Source of the DNA: Neobacillus sp. FSL H8-0543
GTDB lineage: Bacteria > Bacillota > Bacilli > Bacillales > Cytobacillaceae
Direction: 5' to 3'
Length of the DNA: 64,000 bases
Assembly (NCBI RefSeq): GCF_038592905.1
Contig: NZ_CP151943.1
Location: 2,420,501 to 2,484,500 of the forward strand
Shown: piece by piece, positions 1 to 8,943 of the stretch
How the letters are laid out: each line of letters opens with the position of its first letter
Numbering within the stretch: position 1 is the first letter of the stretch
Notes under the pieces: generated by a model
What the model was told of the DNA's origin: nothing
What the model saw: only the letters and a program-made list of their open reading frames with translations
Databases searched by the model: none
Program-made: the position numbers and the translations under genes

Positions 1-1
1 C

Positions 2-193
2 TTAACTCAAGGATTAAATCGCCAAATTCGCCGTATGTGCGAAGCGCTTGGCTATGAGGTATATCGATTGCAGCGAATACGAATAATGAACATTCATTTA
101 GGCAACCTCCCTGTTGGACAATGGCGTGACCTATCTAAGAAAGAACGTACTCAATTATTTAGAGAGCTAAATTACGAACCAAAGGAATGGTAA
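2..193 (+). CDS. rluF: 23S rRNA pseudouridine synthase, RluF/RluB type (3' end only)
   Basis: The final 63 codons of a gene that begins before the window. The fragment reads [18 protein letters not shown], then [20 protein letters not shown], then the stop TAA at 191-193. The NRQIRRM and LPVGQWRDL motifs are typical of the C-terminal part of the RsuA/RluB/RluF family, which isomerises uridines in r[12 protein letters not shown] with a short tail fits RluF best. The catalytic aspartate would lie upstream and cannot be checked. The gene converges with the kinase-like gene at 233 across a shared hairpin. Confidence 0.85.
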   Translation, partial: LTQGLNRQIRRMCEALGYEVYRLQRIRIMNIHLGNLPVGQWRDLSKKERTQLFRELNYEPKEW

Positions 194-197
194 TGAT

Positions 198-226
198 AAG
201 AGGATAAGCATTTTGCTTATCCTCTT
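198..226. terminator. Rho-independent terminator between convergent genes
   Basis: A perfect 13-bp inverted repeat (198-210 with 214-226) around a 3-nt loop, followed on the plus strand by a T-rich stretch. It lies between the stop of the RluF-like gene and the stop of the convergent kinase-like gene, so it may serve both; the T tract favours the plus strand. Confidence 0.75.
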
Positions 227-232
227 CTATCT

Positions 233-1021
233 TTAATTGAGTTTGAAATAAACTGCTAGGATAAGTAATCCCAAAATTACTGCTCCGCCCAGAATCACGT
301 TACGATTGACAATTACTCTAGTAGCGAGTTCCTTTTTTTGGTTCATACTTTTCCTTTCAAGAAAGGCAACTAATTTATTATCTTCGCTCAATCCTAATTT
401 TTTGTCAGCGTTCTTTAGAATTATTTCTACCTCATCAATAGTCATCGGCTGCTCTATCTTTAAGTTTTCATGTATTGACGGCCTTAACTTGGCATACCTT
501 TGGATTAAAGTTACTAACTGCCGAGTATCTGAAGCAGTACTTACACGTGACTTCCCTTCAAAAATCTTTGCTTCCCCCGCACCATATAAGATCACTTTAC
601 CTTCTGTTGTAATCCAAATATTCTCAGCTGTTATAGACCCGTGTACCATATTATTATGGTGCAAATGGCGCACTGCTTCTAGAAGTTGATTTACCTGCTC
701 TAAATTGATGTTTCCCTTTATTGCTAATGTCTCGCCCTCTTCGCATTCCAAAAGTGAATAGGAGTAATCCTGGTCAATCATTGTCATTTTTACTATTCGA
801 GGCAAGTGGGTAAATTCAGAAATGACTCGCTGATACTCATCATGTAAGCTGCTCCACTGTGCCTTCTTAAAATCAGTTGTTTTATTAGAAAAGTCAGCTA
901 ACCTCAAAATAAAGAAGCTGCCAGTTTCTTTCTCAACTACCTCGAATACTGACAAGCCTGTGTCATTTGAGGATAATTTTCTTTTTACTTCATAACCGCC
1001 AATATCCACATACTTCACCAA
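233..1021 (-). CDS. Membrane-anchored protein kinase-like protein, probable pseudokinase
   Basis: A 262-residue protein with a kinase-like fold: the catalytic-loop position reads HLHHNNMVHGSITAENIWI (about residues 119-137), and the activation-loop position reads VILYGAGEA. The catalytic Asp of HRD/HGD is Ser, DFG is replaced by YGA, and no clear VAIK lysine is visible (FILRLA). One hydrophobic segment at the extreme C terminus (about residues 242-260, VILGGAVILGLLILAVYFKLN) would anchor it as a tail protein with the kinase-like domain in the cytoplasm. It stands alone between two terminators. The start is TTG at 1021 or GTG at 1018, beside AGAAGG. A scaffold or sensory pseudokinase is the most economical reading; phosphotransfer is not supported by the visible motifs. 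Confidence 0.65.
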   Translation of the reverse strand: MVKYVDIGGYEVKRKLSSNDTGLSVFEVVEKETGSFFILRLADFSNKTTDFKKAQWSSLHDEYQRVISEFTHLPRIVKMTMIDQDYSYSLLECEEGETLAIKGNINLEQVNQLLEAVRHLHHNNMVHGSITAENIWITTEGKVILYGAGEAKIFEGKSRVSTASDTRQLVTLIQRYAKLRPSIHENLKIEQPMTIDEVEIILKNADKKLGLSEDNKLVAFLERKSMNQKKELATRVIVNRNVILGGAVILGLLILAVYFKLN

Positions 1022-1062
1022 ACCTTCTAAAATTTAAGACCTTTTATGACATTAAAAATTTT

Positions 1063-2052
1063 TTAGAAACATACAATTACTTCACGCGTAAATAATCCCT
1101 TTTTAGCAACTGCACGGTCAACAATGGTAAATCCAGCCTTTACTAGTATCTCATCAATTGGTTCAACCGTTACTACGACTACCTTCTTGGCAAACCTGCG
1201 TGCACTTTTTAGCATCTCCAATTGTTCTTCTGGCGTGATTACGGAACATAAATTGTACGGTAAATCGATAATTCCAACATCGAATTGTCCAGTAATATCA
1301 CGGATATCTGCTAAGTCTACTTCTCCTGTAAGACCAAAGTGTTTGATGTTTGCCCTTGCCCCTGGAAGGATTAAATGATTACGGTCACTTCCCACGATAT
1401 CGATCCCCATTGAACGTGCTTCGACTAGCACCGTCCCAATTCCGCAGCAAGGGTCAATTGCCTTGATATTACTAGGATTTGGAATAGCGATATTCACCAC
1501 TGCTCTAGCAACACGTGTGTTAAGCGCTGTCGAATAACCATGGGGTTTCTTTTGATGACGGTACCATACAGCCTCACTTTTAACATAGTCCCCAAATATC
1601 CACCTATCGTTTACATTCATTACTCCAAATAATCGGCCCGGGTCTTGAAAATCTGCCTCACCATTAATATGTAATCCAATTTCGCGCTCAATCTTCCTTC
1701 GAATCTCATACCCTTCCTTATCTGCGTTTGCGAGGCTGGCGTTTTTCACATATATTACTTTAAATGTTGCCCCGCTAAGTTGTAAGGTCGCTGTTTTTTC
1801 GAGAAGTTTCTGTAGACTATTCTCTTCAAAGAGCACAGCAATTCTTTCTTTAATAAACGGGCTTCTTGATGGATCAATTTCCACCTTGCTCTCCAATATA
1901 TTTGAAAAAGTATCAACACCAAACATAGAGCGCATTTCTAGTCCACACAATGACTTTTCATCCTCTGGATAGGCATATGTATAGATATAATTCATTATTT
2001 TTTGTTTCGTATCACCCAATGAGTTACCATCCTTTTTTCGTTCTTTTTTCAT
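1063..2052 (-). CDS. TRM11/UPF0020-like SAM-dependent RNA methyltransferase
   Basis: A 329-residue protein. The C-terminal Rossmann methyltransferase domain shows IDPCCGIGTVLVEARSMGI (SAM-binding motif I, from about residue 200) and the catalytic-type motif DLPYNL (about 265), a variant of the NPPY/DPPY motif of N2-guanine and N6-adenine methyltransferases. The N-terminal half is poorly conserved and could hold a THUMP-like RNA-binding region. Family knowledge suggests tRNA or rRNA base methylation, as in archaeal Trm-G10 and eukaryotic Trm11; the target in Firmicutes is not evident. The start is uncertain: the ATG at 2052 has only a weak ribosome binding site, and later starts (TTG about codon 12, ATG about codon 20) are possible. 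Confidence 0.7.
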   Translation of the reverse strand: MKKERKKDGNSLGDTKQKIMNYIYTYAYPEDEKSLCGLEMRSMFGVDTFSNILESKVEIDPSRSPFIKERIAVLFEENSLQKLLEKTATLQLSGATFKVIYVKNASLANADKEGYEIRRKIEREIGLHINGEADFQDPGRLFGVMNVNDRWIFGDYVKSEAVWYRHQKKPHGYSTALNTRVARAVVNIAIPNPSNIKAIDPCCGIGTVLVEARSMGIDIVGSDRNHLILPGARANIKHFGLTGEVDLADIRDITGQFDVGIIDLPYNLCSVITPEEQLEMLKSARRFAKKVVVVTVEPIDEILVKAGFTIVDRAVAKKGLFTREVIVCF

Positions 2053-2084
2053 TTTATCTTTTATATAACTTCATTATATCAATT

Positions 2085-2133
2085 AACACTAAAAAATCCT
2101 TGCTCATTTTAAAAGCAAGGATTTTTTAGTGTT
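2085..2133. terminator. Terminator of the opp operon
   Basis: A perfect 20-bp inverted repeat (2085-2104 with 2114-2133) with a 9-nt loop and A/T-rich outer arms giving a U tract on the minus strand. It starts immediately after the oppF stop codon and separates the opp operon from the downstream methyltransferase gene. Confidence 0.9.
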
Positions 2134-3066
2134 TTAATTATTGAGTTCATTCTTATAACGTTCAAGTTCTTTTGTTGTACAGCGTACAAAGTGTCCAGGC
2201 TTAACTTCTCTTAGCTGAGACTCGTCACTTGAATCGTGTGTAGTCGAATCATAACTAATCCGTTTACGTGTCCGTTCATAGCGCGGATCTGGAAGGGGAA
2301 TCGCTGATAATAGTGACTTTGTATAAGGATGAATTGGGTTCAAGTATAATTCTTCACTATCTGCCAGCTCTACCAAGTTGCCCCGATACATAACACCAAT
2401 TCGGTCACTTATATATTTTACCATTGAAAGGTCATGGGCAATAAACAAGTAAGTTAAACCGCGTTCCTTTTGCAATTTCTTAAGTAGATTAACTACCTGA
2501 GCTTGGATAGAAACGTCCAATGCGGAGATAGGCTCATCACAAATGATAAACTCTGGTTCCACTGCTAAAGCACGGGCAATCCCAATCCTTTGTCTTTGAC
2601 CACCACTAAATTCGTGCGGGAAACGGGTAGCATGCTCTTTGTTTAGACCAACTGCCTCTAGTAATTCTTCTACTCTTTTTTTCCGTTCCACATCATTTTT
2701 AACAAGTTTATGAACGTCTAATCCCTCAGCAATAATATCCAAAACAGTCATACGAGGGTTTAATGAAGAAGAAGGGTCTTGGAAAATCATTTGCATTTTC
2801 CGGTTAAATTTACGAAGCTGGTCCTTTGATTTTTTCCCATGGACATCTTCATTATTAAATTTAACTTCTCCGCCTGTTGCATCATAAAGCCGTATAATGG
2901 TTCTTCCTGTTGTTGATTTTCCACAACCTGATTCACCAACTAGTCCAAAGGTTTCTCCTTTGTAAACATCAAAGGTTACCCCATCTACTGCCTTAATGAC
3001 ACTTTTTTTGCCAACAGAGAAATGCTTTTGTAAATTTTTAACCTCTAGTAATTTTTCTCGTGTCAA
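2134..3066 (-). CDS. oppF: Oligopeptide ABC transporter ATP-binding protein OppF
   Basis: A 310-residue ABC ATPase of the oligopeptide/dipeptide family. Walker A is GESGCGKS (44-51), the signature is FSGGQRQ (153-159) and Walker B is FIICDEP (173-179), followed by the oligopeptide-type C-terminal extension (NPIHPYTKSLLSAIPLPDP). It pairs with OppD to power peptide import through OppB/OppC. The start is TTG, whose first bases overlap the OppD stop (TTGA), with GGTGGA upstream, so translation is probably coupled. It is the last gene of oppABCDF and is followed by a strong terminator. Confidence 0.93.
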   Translation of the reverse strand: MTREKLLEVKNLQKHFSVGKKSVIKAVDGVTFDVYKGETFGLVGESGCGKSTTGRTIIRLYDATGGEVKFNNEDVHGKKSKDQLRKFNRKMQMIFQDPSSSLNPRMTVLDIIAEGLDVHKLVKNDVERKKRVEELLEAVGLNKEHATRFPHEFSGGQRQRIGIARALAVEPEFIICDEPISALDVSIQAQVVNLLKKLQKERGLTYLFIAHDLSMVKYISDRIGVMYRGNLVELADSEELYLNPIHPYTKSLLSAIPLPDPRYERTRKRISYDSTTHDSSDESQLREVKPGHFVRCTTKELERYKNELNN

Positions 3067-4118
3067 CGCTGTCCACCGTCCTTGCCACCTGTATTAGAGA
3101 AACCCTGCATCCTAAGCTTGACTGAATCAGGTGGTTCAATTTTAGGTGCATCTTCATGTAAAAGCCACGTCGCCGCGTAATGCGTGTCAGATACTTTAAA
3201 CATCGGCGGTTCCATCACTGTATCAATTTCTAAAGCAAAGATATTTCTTGGAGCAAAAGCATCTCCTTTTGGCGGATTAAGCAAGTCTGGCGGGCTACCC
3301 GGAATAGCAAACAGTTCATCTTCCGTGCTATCCAAAGTAGGCATGGAACCAATTAGTCCCCAAGTATATGGATGCTTTGGATTATAGAAAATATCATCAA
3401 CGGTTCCAATTTCAACAATCTTACCAGCATACATAACTGCCACTCTGTCGGCAACATTTGCTACAACACCAAGATCATGCGTAATAAAGATAATTGCACT
3501 TTCTGTCTTCTGTTGAATACTCTTCATCAATTCCAAAATTTGTGCCTGAATGGTTACGTCAAGTGCTGTTGTTGGTTCATCAGCAATTAATATTTTCGGA
3601 TTACAAGCAAGAGCTATCGCTACGACTACACGTTGACGCATACCGCCTGAAAACTGATGCGGGTATTGTTTAATTCTTACCTCTGGCTGAGGAATTCCAA
3701 CAAGATCGAGAAGTTCAAGTGCTGTTTTCCTTGCATTAGCTCTGTCCATGTTTTGATGCTTTATTAGACCTTCCATAATCTGATTTCCGATATTCATTGT
3801 TGGATTTAGTGAAGACATCGGATCTTGGAAAACCATCGAAATATCTTTACCACGAATTTTTTGCATCTCTTTATTTGTCTTTTTGGCTAAATCTACTCCC
3901 TCAAGGAGGATTTGACCTTCTTTAATAAAACCCGTTGGTTCCGGAAGAAGCCGCATAATCGCATTGGATGTAACCGACTTACCTGAACCTGATTCACCTA
4001 CTATAGCAAGTGTTTCCCCTTTATTAAGATCAAAGGTCACACCTCTAACAGCTTGCACTTCACCATTGTAGGTGTTAAATGATACTTTTAAATCTTTAAT
4101 TTCTAATAATTTACTCAT
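3063..4118 (-). CDS. oppD: Oligopeptide ABC transporter ATP-binding protein OppD
   Basis: A 351-residue ABC ATPase with Walker A GESGSGKS (41-48), signature FSGGMRQR and Walker B ILIADEPTTALDV. The C terminus has the oligopeptide-type extension (NPKHPYTWGLIGSMPTLD), which in this family usually carries an iron-sulfur cysteine cluster. Here the expected cysteines are absent: the region reads GDAFAPRNIFALEIDTVMEPPMF, where related proteins show several Cys. The gene sits between oppC and oppF in a tightly spaced operon. Role: energy-coupling subunit for import of short peptides. Confidence 0.93.
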   Translation of the reverse strand: MSKLLEIKDLKVSFNTYNGEVQAVRGVTFDLNKGETLAIVGESGSGKSVTSNAIMRLLPEPTGFIKEGQILLEGVDLAKKTNKEMQKIRGKDISMVFQDPMSSLNPTMNIGNQIMEGLIKHQNMDRANARKTALELLDLVGIPQPEVRIKQYPHQFSGGMRQRVVVAIALACNPKILIADEPTTALDVTIQAQILELMKSIQQKTESAIIFITHDLGVVANVADRVAVMYAGKIVEIGTVDDIFYNPKHPYTWGLIGSMPTLDSTEDELFAIPGSPPDLLNPPKGDAFAPRNIFALEIDTVMEPPMFKVSDTHYAATWLLHEDAPKIEPPDSVKLRMQGFSNTGGKDGGQR

Positions 4119-4136
4119 TTATAAACACCTACCTTC

Positions 4137-5291
4137 TTATTTGTGCATCTTAGGATCAAAGGCATCACGTAAACCGTCACCTACGATATTAAATGCAATC
4201 ATGAGTACTGAGATCACGACTGCCGGATATACGAGTAAATAAGGATAAGTTCTAAGGTTATCAAACCCGATGTCAATTAACGATCCCAATGATGCAGCTG
4301 GAGGGGCAATACCTAAGCCGATAAAGCTTAAAAATGCTTCAAAAAAGATTGCGCCCGGAATTGTAAACATCGTATTAATGATAATAATCCCACTAATATT
4401 TGGAACTAAATGCCTTCTGATAATTGTTCCATTCGAAGTACCTAATGTTCTTGAAGCTAAAACAAACTCCTGGTTTTTTATTTTTAGTACTTCGCCTCGG
4501 ACAATCCGGGACATTCCTGTCCAACCTGTTATTGTTAATGCGATGATGATCGAGACAATCCCCGGTTTAAGGATAAGCATCATTAAGAGAATAATGACTA
4601 GACTAGGGATACCTACAAGTACTTCAACGATCCGTTGCATAATATTATCGACTCTTCCACCATAAAACGCGGAAATCCCACCATAGGAAACACCGATAAT
4701 AACATCGATAAAGGCTGCAGCGAAGGCAATAATTAACGATACTCTAGTTCCTTCCCATAACCGCGTCCATTGGTCACGACCCAATACATCGGTACCTACC
4801 CAAAAATAAGTATCCTGCATGTTTTTGGCCTCATATACACGGTATGTCGCTTTAACTTCTGCTGAATTTTTAGTTCCGTTACCTTTTTCTAAAACTTCAA
4901 TATCAACAAACTCTTCTTTATTACCGTATCTGGCAATCGCATTTCTTGTCGCCTGTTCAACGGTTGCACCTTTGTATTTACTACTTATCGTCCCGTCAAA
5001 ACCTAACCAAGAAATATTCTCAATAACCGGAATACGCGGAGGCATTTTTGCTCTTGATAATTCCTGATCATCACTTCCATAATCGTTCATCAACGGTCCA
5101 ACAAGGCTCATAACAATAATCAGAATGAGAATAAAAATACTAAATACTGCAGGTTTATTCTTAAGCAGTGTTCTTCTGGCATCCTGGAGAAACGTTCTGC
5201 TTGGAGCTGAAATCTTATCACTAGTATCCTCTTTACGGTCAAGAGGGACAAATAATTCTTTTGGTATTTTTTCAAAGTTATTTTTTTCCAT
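4137..5291 (-). CDS. oppC: Oligopeptide ABC transporter permease OppC (long form)
   Basis: A 384-residue membrane permease. One N-terminal TM helix (about 48-68) is followed by an extracytoplasmic insert of about 90 residues (about 70-165) and then the conserved five-helix BPD_transp_1 region with an EAA-like motif (ASRTLGTSNGTIIRRHLVPN). Typical Bacillus OppC/AppC proteins are about 300 residues, so the external insert marks a long subfamily, perhaps contacting the binding protein. The start has AGGAGGG 11 nt upstream. It lies between oppB and oppD. Confidence 0.92.
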   Translation of the reverse strand: MEKNNFEKIPKELFVPLDRKEDTSDKISAPSRTFLQDARRTLLKNKPAVFSIFILILIIVMSLVGPLMNDYGSDDQELSRAKMPPRIPVIENISWLGFDGTISSKYKGATVEQATRNAIARYGNKEEFVDIEVLEKGNGTKNSAEVKATYRVYEAKNMQDTYFWVGTDVLGRDQWTRLWEGTRVSLIIAFAAAFIDVIIGVSYGGISAFYGGRVDNIMQRIVEVLVGIPSLVIILLMMLILKPGIVSIIIALTITGWTGMSRIVRGEVLKIKNQEFVLASRTLGTSNGTIIRRHLVPNISGIIIINTMFTIPGAIFFEAFLSFIGLGIAPPAASLGSLIDIGFDNLRTYPYLLVYPAVVISVLMIAFNIVGDGLRDAFDPKMHK

Positions 5292-5296
5292 TTTAT

Positions 5297-6223
5297 TTAT
5301 TTCCCTCCTGCTAATCTAATCCTAGGATCAATCAATCCGTATAGGAGGTCTATGATTAAGATAATTCCGATAAAGCCAAATGCAAATAATAATGTTGTTC
5401 CCATAATTGTTGGATAATCATTCATAACAACTGAAGTTACAAACTGTTCACCAATCCCAGGGATGGCAAAAATTTGTTCAATAACCATTGAACCAGTCAT
5501 TAAACCAACTGCCATTGGACCCATAACAGTAATTAACGGAATTAAGGCATTACGCAGACCATGTTTAAAGATAATTCCAGATTCAGCTACACCCTTTGCA
5601 CGAGCAGTAATGATGTAATTAGAATGTAATACTTCCACCATTTCTGTTCTTGTAAAACGTGCAGCAACTGCTAATGGAGATATTGCTAAAGCAATCGTAG
5701 GCAGAATCGCATGTTCAAATTCGCCCCATAACGCTACCGGTAACCAACCTAATTGCACCGCAAATACATATTGCAATAGTCCTGCGAAAACGAAGTTAGG
5801 AATAGAGGTTCCTAACACAGCAAAGAATGTTGCAAAATAATCAATTGGACTGTTTCGGTAAATAGAGGCTACTAATCCTAGTAAGATTCCTAATACTGAA
5901 CCAATCAGTAATGCTTGAGCACCTAATTGTGCCGAAGGACCAATTCTGTCCATTAATATTTTTGTAACAGGTGTACTATCAAATGTAAATGAAATACCTA
6001 AGTCACCTTGTGCAAGTCCGCCAAGATATTTTACATATTGAACTGGCACTGGATCATTTAACCCGTACTTTTCCAATACAATTGCTTTCTGTTCTTCAGT
6101 CAATTTATCGTCTGCTTTTAAGGGGCTGCCTGGTAGCATTTTCATAAGAAAAAACGACGCCGAGGCAATAATGAAGAGTGTAATAAACATATACCATACA
6201 CGACGGAGAATATATCGAGTCAT
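5297..6223 (-). CDS. oppB: Oligopeptide ABC transporter permease OppB
   Basis: A 308-residue inner-membrane permease beginning MTRYILRRVWYM, with AGGAGG at 6231-6236, 7 nt before ATG 6223. An upstream in-frame extension lacks a ribosome binding site and is rejected. TM1 is near the N terminus, followed by the characteristic external loop (GSPLKADDKLTEEQKAIVLEKYGL) and a BPD_transp_1 domain with the EAA loop (ARAKGVAESGIIFKHGLRNAL). It forms the channel with OppC. It ends 5 nt before the oppC start. Confidence 0.93.
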   Translation of the reverse strand: MTRYILRRVWYMFITLFIIASASFFLMKMLPGSPLKADDKLTEEQKAIVLEKYGLNDPVPVQYVKYLGGLAQGDLGISFTFDSTPVTKILMDRIGPSAQLGAQALLIGSVLGILLGLVASIYRNSPIDYFATFFAVLGTSIPNFVFAGLLQYVFAVQLGWLPVALWGEFEHAILPTIALAISPLAVAARFTRTEMVEVLHSNYIITARAKGVAESGIIFKHGLRNALIPLITVMGPMAVGLMTGSMVIEQIFAIPGIGEQFVTSVVMNDYPTIMGTTLLFAFGFIGIILIIDLLYGLIDPRIRLAGGK

Positions 6224-6322
6224 CTTTGCACCTCCTAAATTTTTCCTTATTAGTTTGAATCTATTATAGCGAATGATAATTTTTGTTATCTTCGGAATAT
6301 TCTCGTTTAAAAGGAGAAAAGA

Positions 6323-6349
6323 GAGTATATGCCAAAATAGCACACACTC
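6323..6349 (-). ncRNA. Intercistronic stem-loop between oppA and oppB
   Basis: On the transcribed strand GAGTGTGTGC (6349-6340) can pair, with G-U wobbles, with GCATATACTC (6332-6323), followed by a pyrimidine-rich tract. A hairpin here, downstream of the binding-protein gene and before the permeases, is a usual way of raising binding protein over permease by partial termination or mRNA stabilisation. The role is inferred from position; only the pairing is seen. Confidence 0.45.
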
Positions 6350-6395
6350 CCTTCTACCTAGCTAAATACTTATTCATTTTTAATATGAAATTATA

Positions 6396-8069
6396 TTATT
6401 CTGTTGCTCCAACACTTGACCACTTATATTCATAAGTAGCACCGAATGGGTTAACAAATACACCTTGAACTTTTGGAGAAACTAATTGAGCAGTTGCCTT
6501 TTGGTATACAGGTGCAATAGCTGCATCTTCAAAAAGGATTTTTTCTGCTGCTAAGAAGTTAGCAAAACGTGCTTCGTTATCTGTAGCAAGAGTTGTAGCA
6601 GTTTCATTGATTAGTTTATCATACTCTGGGTTTGAATATCCCATTTTATTGTTTCCACCATCTGTTAACCAAAGGTTTAAGAAGGTATAAGGGTCTAAGA
6701 AGTCTGGGCCCCAACCAGCAAATTGAACATCATAATCCATTTTTGTATCTAAATCAAGACGTTGTTCAAATGGTACTGGCTTTAATGTTACAGTAAGGCC
6801 AGGTAGGTTCTTTTGTAATTGGTTAGAAATATACTGATCCATCATTTTTGATGTATCACTGTCGCCGCCTAAGAATTCAACAGTTAATTTATCTACACCT
6901 AATTCTTTTAAGCCTTGCTCCCAGAATTTTTGAGCTTCTGCAACATCAAATGTTACAAGATCTCCACTTACTTCACGGAAGTCTTTTCCATCAGGAGTTG
7001 GAACGAAATCTCTTGGTACTAAACCATTAGCAACGATTGATCCGTTGTTAAGAATTTCATCAACTAAAGCTTGCTTATCAAATGCTCTGCTGATTGCTTT
7101 ACGGATATTTACGTTAGCAAGAGCTTTGTTTTTTGTTTGGTTAATTTTGAAATAGAATACTGAAGTTTGCGGTGTTACTACATAATCTTCGTGTGTAGCA
7201 TATTGGTCAACTAAGTCTGAAGATAAGCCAGCACGGTCAACAGTGCCTTCTTCGTATAAGTCAACTGCTGTTTGAGCTTCTTTAACCACTTGATAGTTCA
7301 TTTTTTCTAATTTTACAGTTGCTGCATCCCAGTAATCTGCGTTTTTAATAAGCGTCCATTTTTGAGATGTACTTTCCCATGATTCAAACTTGAATGGTCC
7401 GTTTGCTAATAAATTATCAGCGCTAGTTGCAAATGCATCGCCTTTTTCTTCAACAAACTTCTGGTTTAACGGTAAGAAAGTACCGAATGTTGTTAAAGAT
7501 TCAAAATATGCTGTAGCGTTTTCTAGTTCAACTACTAATTTGTAGTCACCATCAGCTTTTACGCCAAGTTGATCTACAGGAACTTCACCTTTATTAACAG
7601 CTGTAGCGTTTTTAATTACGCCACCCATCATGTATGGACCATATTCAGATCCAGTTTCAGGGTTTACTGCACGTTGCCAAGCATAAACGAAATCGTGTGC
7701 AGTTACAGGGTCACCATTAGACCATTTTGCATCTTCACGCAAAGTGAAAGTCCAAGTTTTCCCATCAGCGCTAACTTCATGCTTAGTTGCAATACCAGGA
7801 GCAACTTTTGCGTTTTCATCTAGACGGTATAAACCTTCCATTATAGTACCTAAGAATTGGAAACCATATTCATCAGTTGCCATTGATGGGTCCATAGATG
7901 GTATAGTATCACCATTAATAAAATTCAATACTTGTTCTACTTCTTCTACTTTCGGATCATCAGCTGGTTTTTTTGTATCATCAGCTGTTTCTTTGTCGCC
8001 AGAGCACGCAGCTAAAAACATGCTTAGTACTAGGCTAAGAGCTAAAAGCCATGTTAATTTTTTCTTCAT
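6396..8069 (-). CDS. oppA: Oligopeptide-binding lipoprotein OppA
   Basis: A 557-residue SBP_bac_5 family protein. A signal peptide with lipobox LAAC puts the lipidated Cys at position 22, followed by a charged linker (DKETADDTKKPADDPKVEEVEQV). The mature domain shows family motifs such as WTFTLREDAKWSNGDPVTAHDF (about 109-130) and the late DFLDPYTFLNLW region. It is the extracytoplasmic peptide receptor, first gene of the opp operon, behind a sigma-A-like promoter. In related species Opp also imports Phr signalling peptides and affects sporulation; that role is not testable here. Confidence 0.94.
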   Translation of the reverse strand: MKKKLTWLLALSLVLSMFLAACSGDKETADDTKKPADDPKVEEVEQVLNFINGDTIPSMDPSMATDEYGFQFLGTIMEGLYRLDENAKVAPGIATKHEVSADGKTWTFTLREDAKWSNGDPVTAHDFVYAWQRAVNPETGSEYGPYMMGGVIKNATAVNKGEVPVDQLGVKADGDYKLVVELENATAYFESLTTFGTFLPLNQKFVEEKGDAFATSADNLLANGPFKFESWESTSQKWTLIKNADYWDAATVKLEKMNYQVVKEAQTAVDLYEEGTVDRAGLSSDLVDQYATHEDYVVTPQTSVFYFKINQTKNKALANVNIRKAISRAFDKQALVDEILNNGSIVANGLVPRDFVPTPDGKDFREVSGDLVTFDVAEAQKFWEQGLKELGVDKLTVEFLGGDSDTSKMMDQYISNQLQKNLPGLTVTLKPVPFEQRLDLDTKMDYDVQFAGWGPDFLDPYTFLNLWLTDGGNNKMGYSNPEYDKLINETATTLATDNEARFANFLAAEKILFEDAAIAPVYQKATAQLVSPKVQGVFVNPFGATYEYKWSSVGATE

Positions 8070-8132
8070 TTAGAAGACCTCCCTATTTTCCTATTTTTCT
8101 GTAAATTTGATACTAAAAAAGAATCTAAAAGA

Positions 8133-8162
8133 ATCATACTATTTTTCTAGTAGTCTTGTAAA
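8133..8162 (-). promoter_or_regulatory. Sigma-A-like promoter of oppABCDF
   Basis: On the minus strand TTTACA (8162-8157) and TATGAT (8138-8133) are separated by 18 nt, about 65 nt upstream of the oppA start. The remainder of the 8070-8448 intergenic region is very A/T rich; I see no riboswitch or clear repressor operator in it. Confidence 0.55.
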
Positions 8163-8466
8163 GACTTAATATATAAAAAAGTCTAAAAATTATACTTTAT
8201 TTTTATTTTAGAATACTAATAGTATTGATTTTACATTAGTTTAAAGCTGATTTACTAGTGGAAATTTTTAAAAGTTTTCTTAATCTGTTATTTTCCCAAT
8301 AATAAAAGCCCTCTGCTAAGAAATGGGAGTAATTTCCCTTTGTCCAATATTTATACTTTCTATCAGAAATATTGATGAATGTGTACTTTCAAGTGGAGTT
8401 AGGTTAAAATACCAGTATTCTTCACTAAACTGAAATCAAATACATTGAATGATAAAGGTGAAATCT

Positions 8467-8832
8467 ATGATCAAAAATAAGTGGGTACTTTTACTTATAA
8501 ACATATTGGCAACAATTATATTCTTTCTTATCTTTGCCTCTGACTACAATCTTTTGCACTACATTAATTCATTATTTTATCTTTGTTTTATTTATCTGCT
8601 TGTCGTTTTGCTAATGTATACTATAAAAGGCGGATTTTTTGATGGAGTGACCTTCGGCTTCAGAAGATTCAACAGTGTATTTATAAAACGTGATGATTAT
8701 TTAGAAGAGTGGCGTGATAAACCGCTCCCGTCAGAAAAGTTTAATCCTAGTCTTTACCAGGTTCTTAAATTTCAGGGATTCGCTTTGTTTGTTCTTTTAC
8801 TCTTTTTGATTGCAATTTATTATTTATTTTAG
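8467..8832 (+). CDS. DUF3899-type small membrane protein
   Basis: A 121-residue protein with TM helices at about 6-25 and 30-52 and a third near the C terminus (LFVLLLFLIAIYYLF). A soluble middle segment has VTFGFRRF and KRDDYLEEWRDKP, the pattern of the DUF3899 family. The start is the ATG at 8467 with AAAGGTG 6-12 nt upstream; the in-frame ATG at 8449 has no ribosome binding site. The function is unknown. It is transcribed divergently from oppA and ends in a bidirectional terminator. Confidence 0.7.
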   Translation: MIKNKWVLLLINILATIIFFLIFASDYNLLHYINSLFYLCFIYLLVVLLMYTIKGGFFDGVTFGFRRFNSVFIKRDDYLEEWRDKPLPSEKFNPSLYQVLKFQGFALFVLLLFLIAIYYLF

Positions 8833-8833
8833 A

Positions 8834-8875
8834 AAAAGTAAAGAGCCATTCCTATTGGAAAGGCTCTTTACTTTT
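8834..8875. terminator. Bidirectional terminator
   Basis: A 14-bp perfect inverted repeat (8834-8847 with 8862-8875), with an inner TTCC/GGAA pair, A-rich left and T-rich right arms. It lies between the DUF3899 gene and the convergent FemA/B-like gene. Confidence 0.8.
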
Positions 8876-8894
8876 ATTTATTAATCAGTGTTAC

Positions 8895-8917
8895 CTGTTG
8901 ATTTGCGCTCCAATCAA
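8895..8917. repeat. Dispersed palindromic repeat, copy 1 (partial)
   Basis: CTGTTGATTTGCGCTCCAA followed by TCAA. It shares its core with copies at 10550, 49029 and 55155; this copy lacks most of the middle of the element. It lies downstream of the FemA/B-like gene. Confidence 0.6.
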
Positions 8918-8943
8918 AATAGTTACTAATCAACCTAACAAGC

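Noticed and set aside
306..689. Plus-strand frame opposite the kinase-like gene
   Set aside because: An antisense shadow of the kinase-like gene with no ribosome binding site or family resemblance; many similar shadows across the window were left out for the same reason.
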